Shown: positions 8,701 through 16,792 of the stretch, in pieces
Numbering within the stretch: the stretch's first letter is position 1
Layout of the letters: every line of letters begins with the position of its first letter
From: Magnetococcales bacterium
GTDB taxonomy: Bacteria; Pseudomonadota; Magnetococcia; Magnetococcales; Magnetaquicoccaceae
Direction of reading: 5' to 3'
Assembly (NCBI GenBank): GCA_015231375.1
Contig: JADGBT010000013.1
Span: 1-64,000, forward strand
Length of the DNA stretch: 64,000 bases
Notes under the pieces: model-generated
Told to the model about the DNA's origin: nothing
Seen by the model: the letters and a program-made list of their open reading frames with translations, nothing else
Databases searched by the model: none
Program-made: the position numbers and the translations under genes

Positions 8701-10028
8701 TGGCGGCCTGGGGGGCGGGCGCCTGTCTGGCGGATGACATGGGACTGGGCAAGACCTTGCAGGCTTTGGCCCTGCTGGTGACCCGCGCCCCGGATGGACC
8801 GGCGCTGGTGGTGGCTCCCACCTCGGTGTGCATGAACTGGCTGGACGAAAGCCGACGCTGGGCACCCACCTTGAATGTGCAACTGTTCGGCGGGGTGGAA
8901 CGGCAGGAACTGCTGAACGGTTTGGGTCCGTTCGATCTATTGGTATGCAGTTACGGATTATTGCAAAACGAAGCCGAACGCTTTGCAGCCGTCCGCTGGC
9001 ATTCGGTGGTGCTGGACGAGGCCCAGGCGATCAAGAACCGTCAGACCAAACGCTCCAAGGCGGTGATGGAGTTGAGCGCCGGTTTCCGCATGGTGACCAC
9101 CGGCACGCCGATCGAAAACCATCTGGGGGAGTTGTGGAACATTTTCCGTTTCATCAATCCCGGCTTTTTGGGATCGCTGGAACGGTTCAACCGACGCTTC
9201 GCCGTGCCCATCGAACGGGATCGCGACGACGAGGCGCGCATCCGCCTGAAAACCCTGATCCGTCCCTTTGTGCTGCGACGCCTGAAGAGTCAGGTGCTCG
9301 ACGAATTGCCCCCCCGCACCGAAATCACCTTGCGGGTGGAGATGGACGAGGAGGAACGCTCCTTCTACGAGGCGTTGCGCCGCAATGCCATCGAACGGTT
9401 GAGCGGGGATCCGGTTCCGGAGGAGGATCGACGCTTCCAGATCCTGGCCGAAATCATGAAGCTGCGGCGCGCCTGCTGTCATCCGGCCCTGGTGGTGCCG
9501 GATTGCGGATTGTCCGGGGCCAAGATGGCCTTGTTCAAGGAGGTGGTGGAAGAACTGTTGGCCAACGGGCACAAGGCGTTGGTTTTCAGCCAGTTCACCA
9601 GTTATCTGGCCATCATCCGCGACCTGCTGGACACCGAGAAGATCTCCTATCAATATCTGGACGGCTCCACCCCGCCGATGGCCCGACGCGAAGCGGTACG
9701 GGCCTTTCAGTCCGGCAGCGGAGATCTGTTTCTGATCAGCCTGAAGGCGGGCGGCCTGGGTCTGAACCTCACCGCAGCCGATTATGTCATCCACATGGAT
9801 CCCTGGTGGAATCCGGCAGTGGAGGATCAGGCCTCGGACCGGGCCCACCGTTTTGGTCAGCAACGACCGGTGACGGTCTATCGGTTGGTAATCCGGGAGT
9901 CCATCGAGGAGAAAATCGTCGATCTGCACCGCCACAAACGGGATCTGGCCGACGGTCTGCTCAATGGCGGCCAGACCGCCAGCACCATCTCCGCCGAAGA
10001 ACTGATGCGATTGCTGGCCGAAGAGTGA
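5799..10028 (+). CDS. SNF2/Rad54-family DEAD/DEAH helicase, 1409 residues
   Basis: A giant Swi2/Snf2 ATPase. The C-terminal third holds the full motor: DYxG-type start LREYQKEGVQWL near residue 951, Walker A DDMGLGKT near 978, VVAPTSVCMNWLDE, the DEAQ box VLDEAQAIKN near 1073, TGTPIENHLGELWNIFRFI, then helicase lobe 2 with LVFSQFTSYL, YLDGSTPPMARREAV, LKAGGLGLNLTAADYVIHMD and the arginine-finger region QASDRAHRFGQQRPVTVYRL. The first roughly 900 residues show no recognised catalytic motif and look largely alpha-helical and TPR-like (about residues 230-450), preceded by a possible winged-helix start. The start has a GGAAGGGA site. Co-directional with nth. A chromatin-remodeller-like or repair role is inferred, not shown. 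Confidence 0.9.
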   Translation: MNSVEIKRRIATLPALDRCVVWLIAISYLPVTRTELFKALQKCAPITTGTRGTGLNHHLEGTLRRLTDLGLIVEEKISRGVTGVRMPALISWEAMELAAADDTFPTLIAAVQETTPAVIQYSWGMARAVSYELCLREIRIGLFVNDLNPVRYFLGLAERAFPDSSRPSPFVRLCLQPFRPEWFGTRSTILQIEALSQIMVEAIRGFLPFADIIPLLQSCQLHSEELHGPQFRHLLVVFLLLSDRLDEARDLLNGALPVDAPLCLRAWLLFLQGDYERAIPGFEESLRAIEKSGKGKNKKVFLRHPSGPAFILALLKTGNRLHRRTAMEYMDRVFRTGSDALRFAYEGLFALALVMDNRVRAAQSWLEREEAFGTAEPTEIQAIHRQLVAGSGKTDLKSLAPFCQFFHVLAHYWIDAPRAKSHIPTLMELTELAEGNGHRWMARESRALWDVLEGREYTDNRSIVALMRPKEVWEWALEALEDVAGELKNAQGDEEVPAGQDATRLVWLISTPKAGLSFVHAKEQKWTLKGEWTRGRVLTQRSLRSLSLIPGKLSPQDMKLCAAMEVDFNRYGARESRMEGHRLLPLLIGHPLVFWEEEPTVNVEVIAGEPELCVREENGKLLIHFSEDASRLGAYAIRETPTRCRVVEILPRHKEVAEILGKGLEIPGNERERVLRILPGLSTLATLQSEIGGVGEHLPEVEASSRPRVHVLPFNQGLKIKIMTRPFGDEGPWLPPGEGATTLIAEVAGRRAQTTRDLKAERERAERILTVSPLLAEAWQKDWEWSFEEPAACLQLLSELHHLEDGVTLEWPEGERLRVSRPLSFGAMSLRFERQKDWFSVDGTLQVDESLVLDLQELLKLMEGAEGGRFVPLGEGRYLALTDEFRKRLAQLEAFSQGTGAKRHVHPMALGALEPMLREAGTSQVDPGWEEQLQRLRSLQEWIPELPSTFTAELREYQKEGVQWLARLAAWGAGACLADDMGLGKTLQALALLVTRAPDGPALVVAPTSVCMNWLDESRRWAPTLNVQLFGGVERQELLNGLGPFDLLVCSYGLLQNEAERFAAVRWHSVVLDEAQAIKNRQTKRSKAVMELSAGFRMVTTGTPIENHLGELWNIFRFINPGFLGSLERFNRRFAVPIERDRDDEARIRLKTLIRPFVLRRLKSQVLDELPPRTEITLRVEMDEEERSFYEALRRNAIERLSGDPVPEEDRRFQILAEIMKLRRACCHPALVVPDCGLSGAKMALFKEVVEELLANGHKALVFSQFTSYLAIIRDLLDTEKISYQYLDGSTPPMARREAVRAFQSGSGDLFLISLKAGGLGLNLTAADYVIHMDPWWNPAVEDQASDRAHRFGQQRPVTVYRLVIRESIEEKIVDLHRHKRDLADGLLNGGQTASTISAEELMRLLAEE

Positions 10029-10066
10029 AAAAAGAAGGGGGAAGAGTCGTCGCGGGGAGTCGCGTC

Positions 10067-11080
10067 TCAAAGACGCTTCTGGCTGCTGGCAAACTCGACA
10101 AACAAACCGTCGGAACGCACGGTGTGGCTCAGAAACCATTCATACAAAAAGAAATGCAGATCCACAATCAAGCCGATGCTGCGGTCGCACACCAACTGAT
10201 TCACCAACGCCTTCACCCGAGTCAGCAACCCCTGATGTTCCTGGATATGGGCAGCCAGTTTGGGATAGCCGATCTTGCGCATCCACGCCTCCTCCCCGGC
10301 GAAGTGATCCCGGCAATAGGTGAGCAGAAACGCAATGGCGTGATCGATTCCGCTCCAGTCTAGCGGGGTAGGCTTGTGGGTGGAGAGTCTGCCCGCCAGC
10401 AGTCGAATGCCGACAACGATATTCATCAAATCGACATGCTCTTGATCAATTTCCGCAATGCCTGTGGCAATCAGGTGCCGCAGCATCGTTTCCCGCATCG
10501 CAACCTGACTTCTGGCCTCCGCATCGGCCTGCGGCCCATGGGCATCGTCCCGTCGCAACGCTGGCGGGAGGTGCAGTTCCGTGCTCGACAACGCCACCCT
10601 TTCCCCCCTGGCAAACCGGGCATAGGCCATATCCATCTGATTGATGTGTTGAAACAGCCACCCAATCACCAGATGCATCAGATCCACAATATATGATACG
10701 GATTCCTGCCAGATCCGCTGTTCCAACGTCAAAAGAGACTGGATAAACACCTGATGCGCCTGCCGATGGGCGTGCAGATCCGGGAACCGCAACGTTTCCA
10801 TGAATCCTTCCTCATCGTGGAAATGTTGGATGGCATAACGTTTCAAGGCGAGGATGGCCTCTCTCAGGGCATCCAGATCCTGCGGGTCGGGGGCTTTCTT
10901 TTGCAACCGCCGCATCTGGGCGTAAAGAACCACCATAATCTCGACCAGTTGTGTGTGCTGTCCATGCAGACCCGGAATGCCGATATCCCGCAGACGGCCC
11001 AGCAGATTGCTGCGGAACGTATCCAAAGAGACATCACGCTGAAGATCATCCGGAACTGATGACATCACGAGGGCTTTCAC
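10067..11080 (-). CDS. Tandem bacteriohaemerythrin (two O2-binding domains)
   Basis: A 337-residue protein of two haemerythrin-like four-helix domains. Domain 1 (about 25-150) has LHGQHTQLVEIM, HFHDEEGFMETLRFPDLHAH and WLFQHINQMD; domain 2 (about 205-330) has EIDQEHVDLMNIV, HFAGEEAWMRKIGYPKLAAH and WFLSHTVRSD. These supply the His/Glu/Asp ligands of two di-iron O2 sites, although domain 1 has Gln-His spacing variants. No signal peptide. GTG at 11080 is chosen because AGAGGAG sits eight bases upstream; an upstream in-frame ATG would overlap the preceding gene by 89 bases. It begins 16 bases after the PAS/HD-GYP/haemerythrin gene, so the two probably form an operon for O2 storage or sensing. 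Confidence 0.9.
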   Translation of the reverse strand: MKALVMSSVPDDLQRDVSLDTFRSNLLGRLRDIGIPGLHGQHTQLVEIMVVLYAQMRRLQKKAPDPQDLDALREAILALKRYAIQHFHDEEGFMETLRFPDLHAHRQAHQVFIQSLLTLEQRIWQESVSYIVDLMHLVIGWLFQHINQMDMAYARFARGERVALSSTELHLPPALRRDDAHGPQADAEARSQVAMRETMLRHLIATGIAEIDQEHVDLMNIVVGIRLLAGRLSTHKPTPLDWSGIDHAIAFLLTYCRDHFAGEEAWMRKIGYPKLAAHIQEHQGLLTRVKALVNQLVCDRSIGLIVDLHFFLYEWFLSHTVRSDGLFVEFASSQKRL

Positions 11081-11096
11081 AAGCGTATCTCCTCTT

Positions 11097-12545
11097 TTAA
11101 GAAAAGGGGCGGTGAGGCGGTTGAACACAATCGACCTCATCTGGTTGCAAAGACGACACGAACCGATAATATTTGCCGTCTTCATGGAGAATATGCTCTC
11201 TGAGCCAACCGCTCAGAAGTTCCAGCAATTCATCTCCGATCTGTTGCTGGGTGGAGATGTTGACCTCATGAAGAAACCGATGACGCATATCCCGTACCTT
11301 CCGGGTCAACGCCTGATGAATCCGGATATGCGCCTGCAAGTCCGGATATCCCATCTTGAGCAAATAGGCCTCTTCGCGCGCAAAGTGACCAATCGTATAG
11401 TTGAACAACTCCTGCTGCACCAGATTGAACATGATCACATCCCGCTGTTCGATGGATTTGTAGACCTGGTTCAGCAACGCGATCAGATTGCAGTGATCGA
11501 AATCCAACAGGCGATCTCCAACCGTCATGTCCGGAGTCCAGACAATGCGATTGGAGCGCTGACGATCCTCCAGCACCGCCAGAAAGGCATCGACGATCTG
11601 GGGATCGAACATCTGACCCGACATCTTCTGCACAAACCCGATCGCCTCCGCCTCGCTCCAGGCCTGTTTGTAGGGCCGCTCCGAAACCAGGGCGTCATAG
11701 ACATCCGCCAACGCGACGATGCGCCCGGACAACGGAATCTCCTCCCCCGCCAGCCCATCCGGATAGCCGGACCCGTTGAAGTTCTCATGGTGGGATTTGG
11801 CGATCTCTTCGGCCATAGCCAGATAGCTGTCGTCGTCGAGATAATCATTCAGGCGTTTCAACAGACTCCACCCCATGAGGGCGTGCTGTTGAATGATCTG
11901 ACGCTCCTGGGCATCCAGAGCGCCCGGCTTGAGCAGAATCCGGTCGGGGGTGGTGACTTTGCCGATGTCGTGAAGAATGCTGGCCAGGGCGATATTCTGC
12001 AAAAAATGCTCGTGCAGAATGGAACCGTACAACCCCTGCTCCATCAACTTGCGCGTCACCGCATGGGTCAAACGGGCCACGCGCAAGACATGATCCCCCG
12101 TAGTCTGATCCCGACTCTCCGCCAACTCCGCCAACGCCATCACCGTGATCCGACTGGAACGGTGCAAGGACTCCATGGTGGTGTGATGCGTCGTCACATC
12201 GGTGATGGTCAACGCATACCCACCCTCCTCCAGCGTCCGTCCCCGCACCGCCAGCCATCTGCCCGCCAGAAAAAAATCCGCCGGCGTAAACGGTATGCCG
12301 GTCGCATGGGAACGCGACACCCCTTCCGCGATCGATTGATTGTCGTGTCGACCCACTTTCACATACTGTTCCAGAATGGACAAACAATCCCCAAAGGGCC
12401 GTTCCACCAGGGATTCCTGGATATCCAAACAGAACAGCTTCAAGAAATTACCATTGCAGAACAAAACAATGCCCATATCATCGACCAGCAACAAACCCCG
12501 GCTTGTCTGTCCAAGATAATGTTCAAGCAAACAAACACGATTCAT
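11097..12545 (-). CDS. PAS-like / HD-GYP / haemerythrin fusion phosphodiesterase
   Basis: A 482-residue predicted c-di-GMP phosphodiesterase controlled by a di-iron O2-binding domain. A PAS-like N-terminus (about 10-120) is followed by HD-GYP (about 130-330) with HDIGK at 192-196 and HHENFNGSGYPDGL at 252-265, both intact. The C-terminal domain (about 345-475) is haemerythrin-like, with FDHCNLIALLN, HFAREEAYLLKMGYPDLQAH and REHILHEDGKY. No membrane segment, so cytoplasmic. The O2 status of the di-iron site is presumed to tune c-di-GMP breakdown, as described for other haemerythrin-linked signalling proteins. The upstream gap is AT-rich and likely holds the promoter. A tandem haemerythrin follows. 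Confidence 0.92.
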   Translation of the reverse strand: MNRVCLLEHYLGQTSRGLLLVDDMGIVLFCNGNFLKLFCLDIQESLVERPFGDCLSILEQYVKVGRHDNQSIAEGVSRSHATGIPFTPADFFLAGRWLAVRGRTLEEGGYALTITDVTTHHTTMESLHRSSRITVMALAELAESRDQTTGDHVLRVARLTHAVTRKLMEQGLYGSILHEHFLQNIALASILHDIGKVTTPDRILLKPGALDAQERQIIQQHALMGWSLLKRLNDYLDDDSYLAMAEEIAKSHHENFNGSGYPDGLAGEEIPLSGRIVALADVYDALVSERPYKQAWSEAEAIGFVQKMSGQMFDPQIVDAFLAVLEDRQRSNRIVWTPDMTVGDRLLDFDHCNLIALLNQVYKSIEQRDVIMFNLVQQELFNYTIGHFAREEAYLLKMGYPDLQAHIRIHQALTRKVRDMRHRFLHEVNISTQQQIGDELLELLSGWLREHILHEDGKYYRFVSSLQPDEVDCVQPPHRPFS

Positions 12546-12902
12546 TCGGTCTCATCCTTGCAACAGATTTTTATTGTCTGACGCTGCCCACCACACACAG
12601 GCATTGTCCCGCACAACGCGGCAAGAAGATTATATAATAACCTATCAATTCCTGCGCTATACGATAGGATACCATAAAAAGACCGACACCAGCATCATAA
12701 CGAATCACACCCCGGGATCACAGCCTCTTTGAGAAGACCAAATCAAGATTTAACACTCCGTTCATATACAACATAAAGATTTATCATTATCCCATTTATG
12801 CAATAATATACTCTCAATAACCTAGCAAACGCAATCAAGAAAATCAAAAATCAACATTTTACCACCTTCAGCAATACACTTTTGTTTCATATTCCATTCT
12901 TT
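12546..12902. other. AT-rich intergenic region
   Basis: This gap is far richer in A and T than the flanking genes and has no plausible gene on either strand. It lies upstream of the HD-GYP/haemerythrin gene and presumably carries its promoter; no confident -35/-10 pair was assigned. It runs into the 7-bp repeat array. Confidence 0.6.
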
Positions 12903-12982
12903 ATGTTTCATGCTACATGTTTCATGTTTCATGCTTCATGCTTCATGCTTCATGTTTCATGTTTCATGTTTCATGTTTCATG
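12903..12982 (+). repeat. 7-bp tandem repeat array (ATGTTTC/ATGCTTC), 11 copies
   Basis: Eleven consecutive heptamers of the form ATGYTTC (one degenerate ATGCTAC in position 2), with a trailing ATG. Copies 5-7 are ATGCTTC, the rest ATGTTTC. Each unit carries a CATG palindrome at the junction. Open frames through it are simply the repeat read as codons (21 bases give 7 residues) and have no ribosome site. Confidence 0.95.
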
Positions 12983-13079
12983 CCCGGTCAGGCTGCGACA
13001 CTCCCAACGGTCAGAACGGATCAAGGTGCCGGAGGCTCTCACGCCTGGACCCGTCCTGGATTGCCGTGCCGGACCTACA

Positions 13080-13097
13080 GTTGAATTTTTATTCAAC
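13080..13097. promoter_or_regulatory. Perfect inverted repeat upstream of the small exported protein gene
   Basis: GTTGAAT and ATTCAAC flank a TTTT spacer, giving an 18-bp perfect dyad about 100 bases before the ATG at 13198. It could be an operator or a weak hairpin; no promoter hexamers were fixed. Confidence 0.4.
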
Positions 13098-13197
13098 ATA
13101 GCTATTCAAGATCGGGAAGCCATGTTATCCTTGTCGAAGCTCTCGTTAAAGGGCTTAAACACCCCATCGTTTTTCTAGGCAACAAGGAGAAGTATCC

Positions 13198-13443
13198 ATG
13201 AAAAAGAGCATTCTGGCATTGACCGTGGCACTGGGTCTGGGTCTGGCGGGCACGGTTTCCTCCCTGGAAGCCGCCGAAAAGGCCGCCACCAAAGGCACCG
13301 CTTCCCTGACCATGGCAGCCAATGATTTAACCACCGACAAACACGCCGCACAGGCCACACAGGCCAAGGCCACCAAAAAGGCCAAAAAGAAGACCAAGAA
13401 AAAAACGGCGGCTGCCAAAACCAATACCGTGATCACCAAATAA
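13198..13443 (+). CDS. Small exported lysine/threonine-rich protein
   Basis: An 81-residue protein with a clear Sec signal peptide (MKKSILALTVALGLGLAGTV, cleavage probably after LEAA near residue 26). The mature part is low complexity and ends in a very basic block (KATKKAKKKTKKKTAAAKT). No known domain. The start has AAGGAG nine bases upstream. A second small exported protein with a lysine block follows 148 bases on. A periplasmic or surface role binding acidic polymers is only a guess. Confidence 0.75.
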   Translation: MKKSILALTVALGLGLAGTVSSLEAAEKAATKGTASLTMAANDLTTDKHAAQATQAKATKKAKKKTKKKTAAAKTNTVITK

Positions 13444-13591
13444 TCCCCTGTTGATCGACCCTGCATGCCCATCGTTTCTTCCATGGCCCGACGCCTGGAA
13501 GAATCCGTTCCATGGCAAGAAGGATGAGCGTGCCGATTCCGCCGGTCAACACGGTCTTTTTCTTTAAAAACAGCGCGCAGGGAAAGCCCTC

Positions 13592-13891
13592 ATGAAAAAA
13601 AGTCTGCTGATGGTTGCCGTATTGTTGGGTCTAGGTGGCGGAGTCGCCACCGTGTCTGCGGCGGATCTTTCCGCCAGGGATCTGTCCGGACTCTCCAGGC
13701 CGTTGATGCTCGCCTCCGTCGAGACGGATCAAGCGGTGGTGGATGAGGATCAATCCACGGTCCTGGACAAGAAAAAGAAGAAGAAAAAAAAGAAGATCAA
13801 AAAGAACAAACCACAAAGAACCGGCGCCCATGATGCCGGCGCCGGGGCCGGCAGCGCTCCGGGACAATGGGATCCGGATCCGATCCGATAA
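13592..13891 (+). CDS. Small exported protein with a polylysine block
   Basis: A 99-residue protein with a signal peptide (MKKSLLMVAVLLGLGGGVAT, cleavage probably after VSAA) and no known domain. The mature part has an acidic stretch (ETDQAVVDEDQST) directly followed by a run of nine lysines and a Lys/Asn tail, then a Gly/Ala-rich end. An AGGGAAAG site lies about nine bases upstream. It shares its general plan (signal peptide, short linker, lysine block) with the preceding gene, but sequence identity is low outside the leader. A strong terminator follows. Confidence 0.72.
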   Translation: MKKSLLMVAVLLGLGGGVATVSAADLSARDLSGLSRPLMLASVETDQAVVDEDQSTVLDKKKKKKKKKIKKNKPQRTGAHDAGAGAGSAPGQWDPDPIR

Positions 13892-13951
13892 CGCCCCGGA
13901 CGCCATCCTGAACTCCCGTCGCGATCGGTTCTCCTTCCGGATGACCGATCC

Positions 13952-13987
13952 AAAAAAAACGCCCAGGTTTCCCTGGGCGTTTTTTTT
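13952..13987. terminator. Bidirectional rho-independent terminator
   Basis: An A-run, a hairpin with ACGCCCAGG arms and a TTT loop, and a T-run form a symmetrical terminator between the polylysine-protein gene (plus strand) and acnB (minus strand), able to serve both. Confidence 0.9.
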
Positions 13988-14023
13988 AAGGCGACTCTCG
14001 GCAAACGCGACTCTTGGCAGACA

Positions 14024-16561
14024 TCAGGCGCCGCCGGTTTGCTCGTAATTGGGGATTTCGTGGAAGTTCAGGTACTTGTAGACATTGGACGATTTAGGAG
14101 TCACCCGTTCGGCCATGATCTTCATGTACTCTTCCACGGTAGGCAGGCGTCCCAACTGGGAAGCGATGGCCGCCACCTCGGCGGAAGACAGAAACACCTT
14201 CGAGCCATTGCCCATGCGGTTGTTGAAGTTGCGCGTGGAGGTGGAAACCACGGTGGTGTTGTCCTTGACCCGGGCCTGATTGCCCATGCACAACGAACAG
14301 CCGGGAATCTCCGTCCGGGCGCCGGACTTGCCGAAAGTGCTGTACACCCCTTCGGCGATCAACTGGCGTTCGTCCATCCGGGTGGGAGGGGAGATCCACA
14401 GACGGCCCGGCACCTGGGGTTGATTGTCCAGGATCTTGGCCGTGGCGCGGAAATGACCGATGTTGGTCATGCAGGAACCGATGAACACCTCATCCACCGG
14501 GGTGCCGGCCACGCTGGACAACAGTTTCACATCGTCCGGATCGTTGGGGCAGGCCAGGATCGGCTCCTTGATCTCGTTGAGATCGATTTCGATCACGGCT
14601 GCGTATTCGGCATCGGCATCGGGTTGCAGCAGGGTGGGATTTTCCAGCCAGGCTTCCATGGAGGCGATCCGTCTGGAGATGGCCGCCGCCGACTGATACC
14701 CCTGATGGAGCATGTTCTTCAACAAGGTGATGTTGGAACGGATGTATTCGATCACCGGTTCCTGGTTCAGCAACACGGTACACGCCGCCGCCGAACGCTC
14801 GGCGGAAGCGTCGCTCAATTCGAACGCCTGTTCCACCTTCAGATCGGGCAAACCCTCGATCTCCAGGATGCAACCCGAAAAAACGTTCTTCTTGCCAGCC
14901 TTGGCCACGGTCAACAACCCTTTCTGGATGGCCACATAGGGGATGGCATTGACCAGATCCCGCAAGGTGACACCGGGTTGCATGCTGCCGGTGAAACGCA
15001 CCAGGATCGACTCGGGCATGACCAGAGGCATGGCGCCTGTGGCTGCGGCAAAGGCCACCAGTCCGGAACCGGCCGGAAAGGAGATGCCGATGGGGAAACG
15101 GGTATGGGAGTCTCCACCGGTGCCCACGGTATCGGGCAGACACATGCGGTTGAGCCACGAATGGATGATGCCATCCCCCGGACGCAAGGCCACACCGCCC
15201 CGCTCCTCGAAGAAGCCCGGCAGGGTCTTGTGGGTCTGGACATCCACGGCTTTGGGATAGGCCGCCGTATGGCAGAAGGACTGGATCACGAAGTCCGCCG
15301 AGAAACCGAGACAGGCCAACTCCTTGATCTCGTCCCGCGTCATGGGACCGGTGGTATCCTGGGAGCCGACCGTGGTCATGGTGGGTTCGCAATACTCTCC
15401 CGGACGCACGCCGGTCTTGCCCACGGCCTTGCCGACCATTTTCTGGGCCAGGGTGTAACCCTTGCCGGTGTCCGACGGATTTTCGGGCAACTGGAACAAC
15501 GTCGTGGGAGGTAGTCCCAGAATCTCACGGGCCTTGGCGGTGAGCTTGCGACCCACGATCAGATTGACCCGTCCTCCGGCGCGCACCTCGTCGGCGAGGG
15601 TATCGGGCTTGAGGGCGAAACGGGTCACCAGCGCGCCATCCCGGCTGATGGTGCCCGCGCGGGTATGGATGGTGATCACATCTCCATTCTTCAGGGCGCT
15701 CACATCGCACTGGATCGGCAGCATGCCGGAATCTTCGGCGGTGTTGAAGAAGATCGGCGCGATCGTGCCCCCGATCACCACGCCCCCGGTCCGTTTCGCC
15801 GGCACGAACGGGATATCCTCACCGATGTGCCAGATCAACGAGTTGGCCGCCGACTTGCGGGAAGAACCCGTACCGACCACATCTCCCAGATAGGCCAAAG
15901 GATGCCCTTTCTGCTTGAGGCGGGCAATCTCTTCCAAAGAGCCGGGCTGACGGGTGACCAGCATGGAAAGCGCGTGTACCGGCACATCCGGACGGCTCCA
16001 GGCTTCGGAGGCGGGGGAAAGATCGTCGGTATTGGTCTCGCCCGCCACCTGAAACAAGGTGACCGTCACCTCCTCGGGCATGGGGGCACGGGAGGTGAAC
16101 CAAGTGGCGTCGGCCCAGTTCTGCAACACCTGTTTGGCGTTGGCGTTGCTTTTGGCCTTGCTGGCCAGGGTGTCGAACGCGTCATAGATCATCAAGGTGT
16201 TGGACAGGGCCGCCACGGCTTCCGGGGCCAGTTCCGCGTCGTCGAGCACACGAATCAACGGCATCACGTTGAAACCGCCGATCATGGTGCCCAGCAACCG
16301 CACCGCCTCCACACGGCTGATGACACCACACTGCACCTTGCCCTGCGCCACGGAATCCAGAAATTCCGCCTTCACCTTGGCCGCATCATCCACACCCGGC
16401 GGAACCTGATTGACCAACAGACTTTTCAAAAATTCTGCCTCGCCTGCGGGTGGATTGAGCAACAGCGCGGTCACCTCGGCGGTCTGTTGAGCAGTCAGTG
16501 GCAGGGGAGGAACACCTTGTCTGGCGCGTTCCTCGACGTGTTGACGATAGGCTTCGAGCAT
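14024..16561 (-). CDS. acnB: Aconitate hydratase B
   Basis: The bifunctional TCA-cycle aconitase / 2-methylisocitrate dehydratase, 845 residues against about 865 in Escherichia coli. The N-terminal HEAT-like region is followed by the swivel domain (about 165-350) and the catalytic domains. Cluster cysteines are seen in [20 protein letters not shown] and [11 protein letters not shown], with the substrate region [20 protein letters not shown]. The ATG at 16561 gives [13 protein letters not shown], the normal AcnB start, with AAGGAG ten bases upstream. Stand-alone gene with a terminator just past its end; the double-FHA gene is divergent. Confidence 0.97.
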   Translation of the reverse strand: MLEAYRQHVEERARQGVPPLPLTAQQTAEVTALLLNPPAGEAEFLKSLLVNQVPPGVDDAAKVKAEFLDSVAQGKVQCGVISRVEAVRLLGTMIGGFNVMPLIRVLDDAELAPEAVAALSNTLMIYDAFDTLASKAKSNANAKQVLQNWADATWFTSRAPMPEEVTVTLFQVAGETNTDDLSPASEAWSRPDVPVHALSMLVTRQPGSLEEIARLKQKGHPLAYLGDVVGTGSSRKSAANSLIWHIGEDIPFVPAKRTGGVVIGGTIAPIFFNTAEDSGMLPIQCDVSALKNGDVITIHTRAGTISRDGALVTRFALKPDTLADEVRAGGRVNLIVGRKLTAKAREILGLPPTTLFQLPENPSDTGKGYTLAQKMVGKAVGKTGVRPGEYCEPTMTTVGSQDTTGPMTRDEIKELACLGFSADFVIQSFCHTAAYPKAVDVQTHKTLPGFFEERGGVALRPGDGIIHSWLNRMCLPDTVGTGGDSHTRFPIGISFPAGSGLVAFAAATGAMPLVMPESILVRFTGSMQPGVTLRDLVNAIPYVAIQKGLLTVAKAGKKNVFSGCILEIEGLPDLKVEQAFELSDASAERSAAACTVLLNQEPVIEYIRSNITLLKNMLHQGYQSAAAISRRIASMEAWLENPTLLQPDADAEYAAVIEIDLNEIKEPILACPNDPDDVKLLSSVAGTPVDEVFIGSCMTNIGHFRATAKILDNQPQVPGRLWISPPTRMDERQLIAEGVYSTFGKSGARTEIPGCSLCMGNQARVKDNTTVVSTSTRNFNNRMGNGSKVFLSSAEVAAIASQLGRLPTVEEYMKIMAERVTPKSSNVYKYLNFHEIPNYEQTGGA

Positions 16562-16792
16562 GGAAACGATTCTCCTTCGATAATATGTACGGGAGCCTTC
16601 CTGATGGAGCGCCACGAAAGAGGCGAGACGCATCATGCACGATAATCCAGATATTGCACGGTTGGCAAGTCATCGCGTTTCTTGCCATGGAAATCCACCG
16701 TCGCTTTCGTGGCGGTTTTCGGGATATACTATACCCTTGAACGCCTGCCCTCTTTCATCTTCTTTATTTTCTGTCGTTGCGGGAATCGACCC

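Noticed and set aside
12882-13178. Possible small gene reading through the heptamer repeat
   Set aside because: The peptide is the repeat itself (MFHASCF units), with no ribosome site.
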